Source: Streptomyces sp. NRRL S-646
GTDB lineage: Bacteria; Actinomycetota; Actinomycetes; Streptomycetales; Streptomycetaceae
DNA: 64,000 bases
Direction: 5' to 3'
Assembly: GCF_000720765.1 (NCBI RefSeq)
Contig: NZ_JODC01000026.1
Coordinates: 1 to 64,000 of the forward strand
Position 1 is the first letter of the stretch. The number at the start of each line of letters is the position of its first letter. Positions 63,136 through 64,000 of this stretch are shown piece after piece. The notes beneath the pieces are model-generated. The model was not told where the DNA came from. It saw nothing but the letters and a program-made list of their open reading frames with translations, and did not search any database. Position numbers and translations under genes: made by a program.

Positions 63136-64000
63136 CTACAGAGCGAAGTGCCGCTCCAGGAAATCCGTGGCGACTCCCCCGCGGCGGAACTCCGGGTGGC
63201 CGAGTATCTCCTGGTGCATGCGGATCGTGGTGTGCACGCCGGGGCCCGACACCTCGAACTCCGACAGGGCGCGCAGGGCGCGGTCCAGGCAGGTGGCGCG
63301 GTCCGGTCCCCAGACGATCAGCTTGCCGATCATCGAGTCGTAGTAGGGGCTGACCCGGGAGCCCGGCACGTAGTCGGTGTCGACGCGGACCCAGGGGCCG
63401 CCCGGGGTGCGGTAGTTCTCCAGCAGGCCGGGCGTGGGCGCGAAGCCGCGGTCGGGGTCCTCGGCGTTGATGCGGCACTCGATGGCATGGCCGCGGACCT
63501 CGATGTCCTCCTGCTTGACGGTCAGCGGGGAGCCGGAGGCCACGCGCAGCTGTTCGCTGACCAGGTCGACGCCGGTGACGAGTTCGGTGACCGGGTGCTC
63601 GACCTGGATCCGGGCGTTCATCTCCATGAACCAGAAGGCGTTCTGCGCGTCCGGGTCGGCCTCCAGCAGGAACTCCACGGTTCCCGCACCGCGGTAGCCG
63701 ACCGCGCGCGCCCCGGAGACGGCCGCCGCGCCGAGCCTGGCCCGTAGTTCGGGCGGGATGCCGGGGCCGGGTGACTCCTCGACCAGTTTCTGGTGGCGGC
63801 GCTGTACGGAGCAGTCGCGTTCGCCGAGGTGGACGGCGCCGTCGAAGTCGTCGCACAGCACCTGGATCTCGATGTGCCGGGTGTCGGTGAGGTAGCGCTC
63901 GATGTAGACGGCGCTGTTCTTGAACACCGCCAGGGCGCCGGCCCTGGTCGTGGTGTAGGCGTCGCGCAGGTCTCGCGGCCGGCGCACGACCGTGATGCCG
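63136..64000 (-). CDS. Biotin carboxylase subunit (5' end outside the window)
   Basis: The visible 287 C-terminal residues match biotin carboxylase of acyl-CoA carboxylases: YIERYLTDTRHIEIQVLCDD, GERDCSVQRRHQKLVEESPG, FMEMNARIQVEHPVTELVTG and GHAIECRINAEDP. ATP and metal residues (Glu in EMNARIQVEHP) are intact. The frame ends without a biotin carrier domain, so a separate carrier would be needed. The gene enters from beyond position 64000. Clustered with the mutase and kinase genes it may carboxylate a pathway acyl-CoA. Confidence 0.92.
   Translation of the reverse strand, partial: GITVVRRPRDLRDAYTTTRAGALAVFKNSAVYIERYLTDTRHIEIQVLCDDFDGAVHLGERDCSVQRRHQKLVEESPGPGIPPELRARLGAAAVSGARAVGYRGAGTVEFLLEADPDAQNAFWFMEMNARIQVEHPVTELVTGVDLVSEQLRVASGSPLTVKQEDIEVRGHAIECRINAEDPDRGFAPTPGLLENYRTPGGPWVRVDTDYVPGSRVSPYYDSMIGKLIVWGPDRATCLDRALRALSEFEVSGPGVHTTIRMHQEILGHPEFRRGGVATDFLERHFAL

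Overview
The window is high-GC actinobacterial DNA that fits a Streptomyces chromosome. The evidence is GTG-rich starts, GTGA/ATGA-coupled operons, leaderless-looking starts, mycothiol synthesis (mshC), chaplins, and a gene order that I recall from the S. coelicolor metH-gylR-glpF-glpK-glpD-parJ-mshC ... chpC-chpH neighbourhood. That synteny is from memory and was not searched here.

Layout. 1-26.4 kb is largely core genome. It holds metH (broken in this sequence), the GylR-controlled glycerol regulon, a FadR-type regulator, a parJ-like PAC2 gene, then an apparently inserted pair (intracellular-looking subtilase plus a glutamine-rich, prion-like protein). After these come mshC with three conserved actinobacterial genes, corA, a ferritin-like protein, an F420-type oxidoreductase, an aldo/keto reductase coupled to a degenerate RecD-like protein, two chaplins (one with three chaplin domains), an M20 peptidase and a tRNA-Leu. 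26.6-32.2 kb is a tight operon of glycogen debranching enzyme, AGE-barrel/STAS fusion and a domesticated-looking IS701-type transposase protein. 32.1-39.8 kb is a complete oligopeptide ABC importer next to a 49-residue secreted-type peptide gene and an XRE-TPR regulator. This is the architecture of a peptide-pheromone (RRNPP-like) circuit and is my main candidate for an undescribed system.

39.8-54.2 kb is a large minus-strand metabolic cluster: two ThDP enzymes, two DJ-1 proteins, a covalent-flavin oxidase, small dimeric barrel enzymes, a muconolactone-isomerase-like protein, an ankyrin protein, two SnoaL-like proteins and an MFS exporter. It is flanked by a divergent F420-type oxidoreductase and a LysR regulator. 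54.3-64 kb is a second minus-strand cluster for an unusual amino acid: a LuxR-type regulator, an Fe(II)/2-oxoglutarate oxygenase, aspartate kinase, aspartate-semialdehyde dehydrogenase, an EamA exporter, a signal-less solute-binding-fold protein, glutamate mutase GlmE/GlmS, a small LuxR-type HTH and a biotin carboxylase that runs off the window. Nearly all its genes are joined by 1-4 bp stop/start overlaps. A 189-bp tandem repeat derived from the glmE/next-gene junction has created an extra in-frame ORF.

How it fits together. The glycerol genes form one regulated uptake and oxidation pathway. The chaplins are coats of aerial hyphae. The two right-hand clusters are accessory specialised metabolism, each with its own regulators and an exporter. 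The peptide/XRE-TPR/Opp segment between them could be a population-sensing switch. No CRISPR array, complete insertion sequence, integrase or origin was seen.
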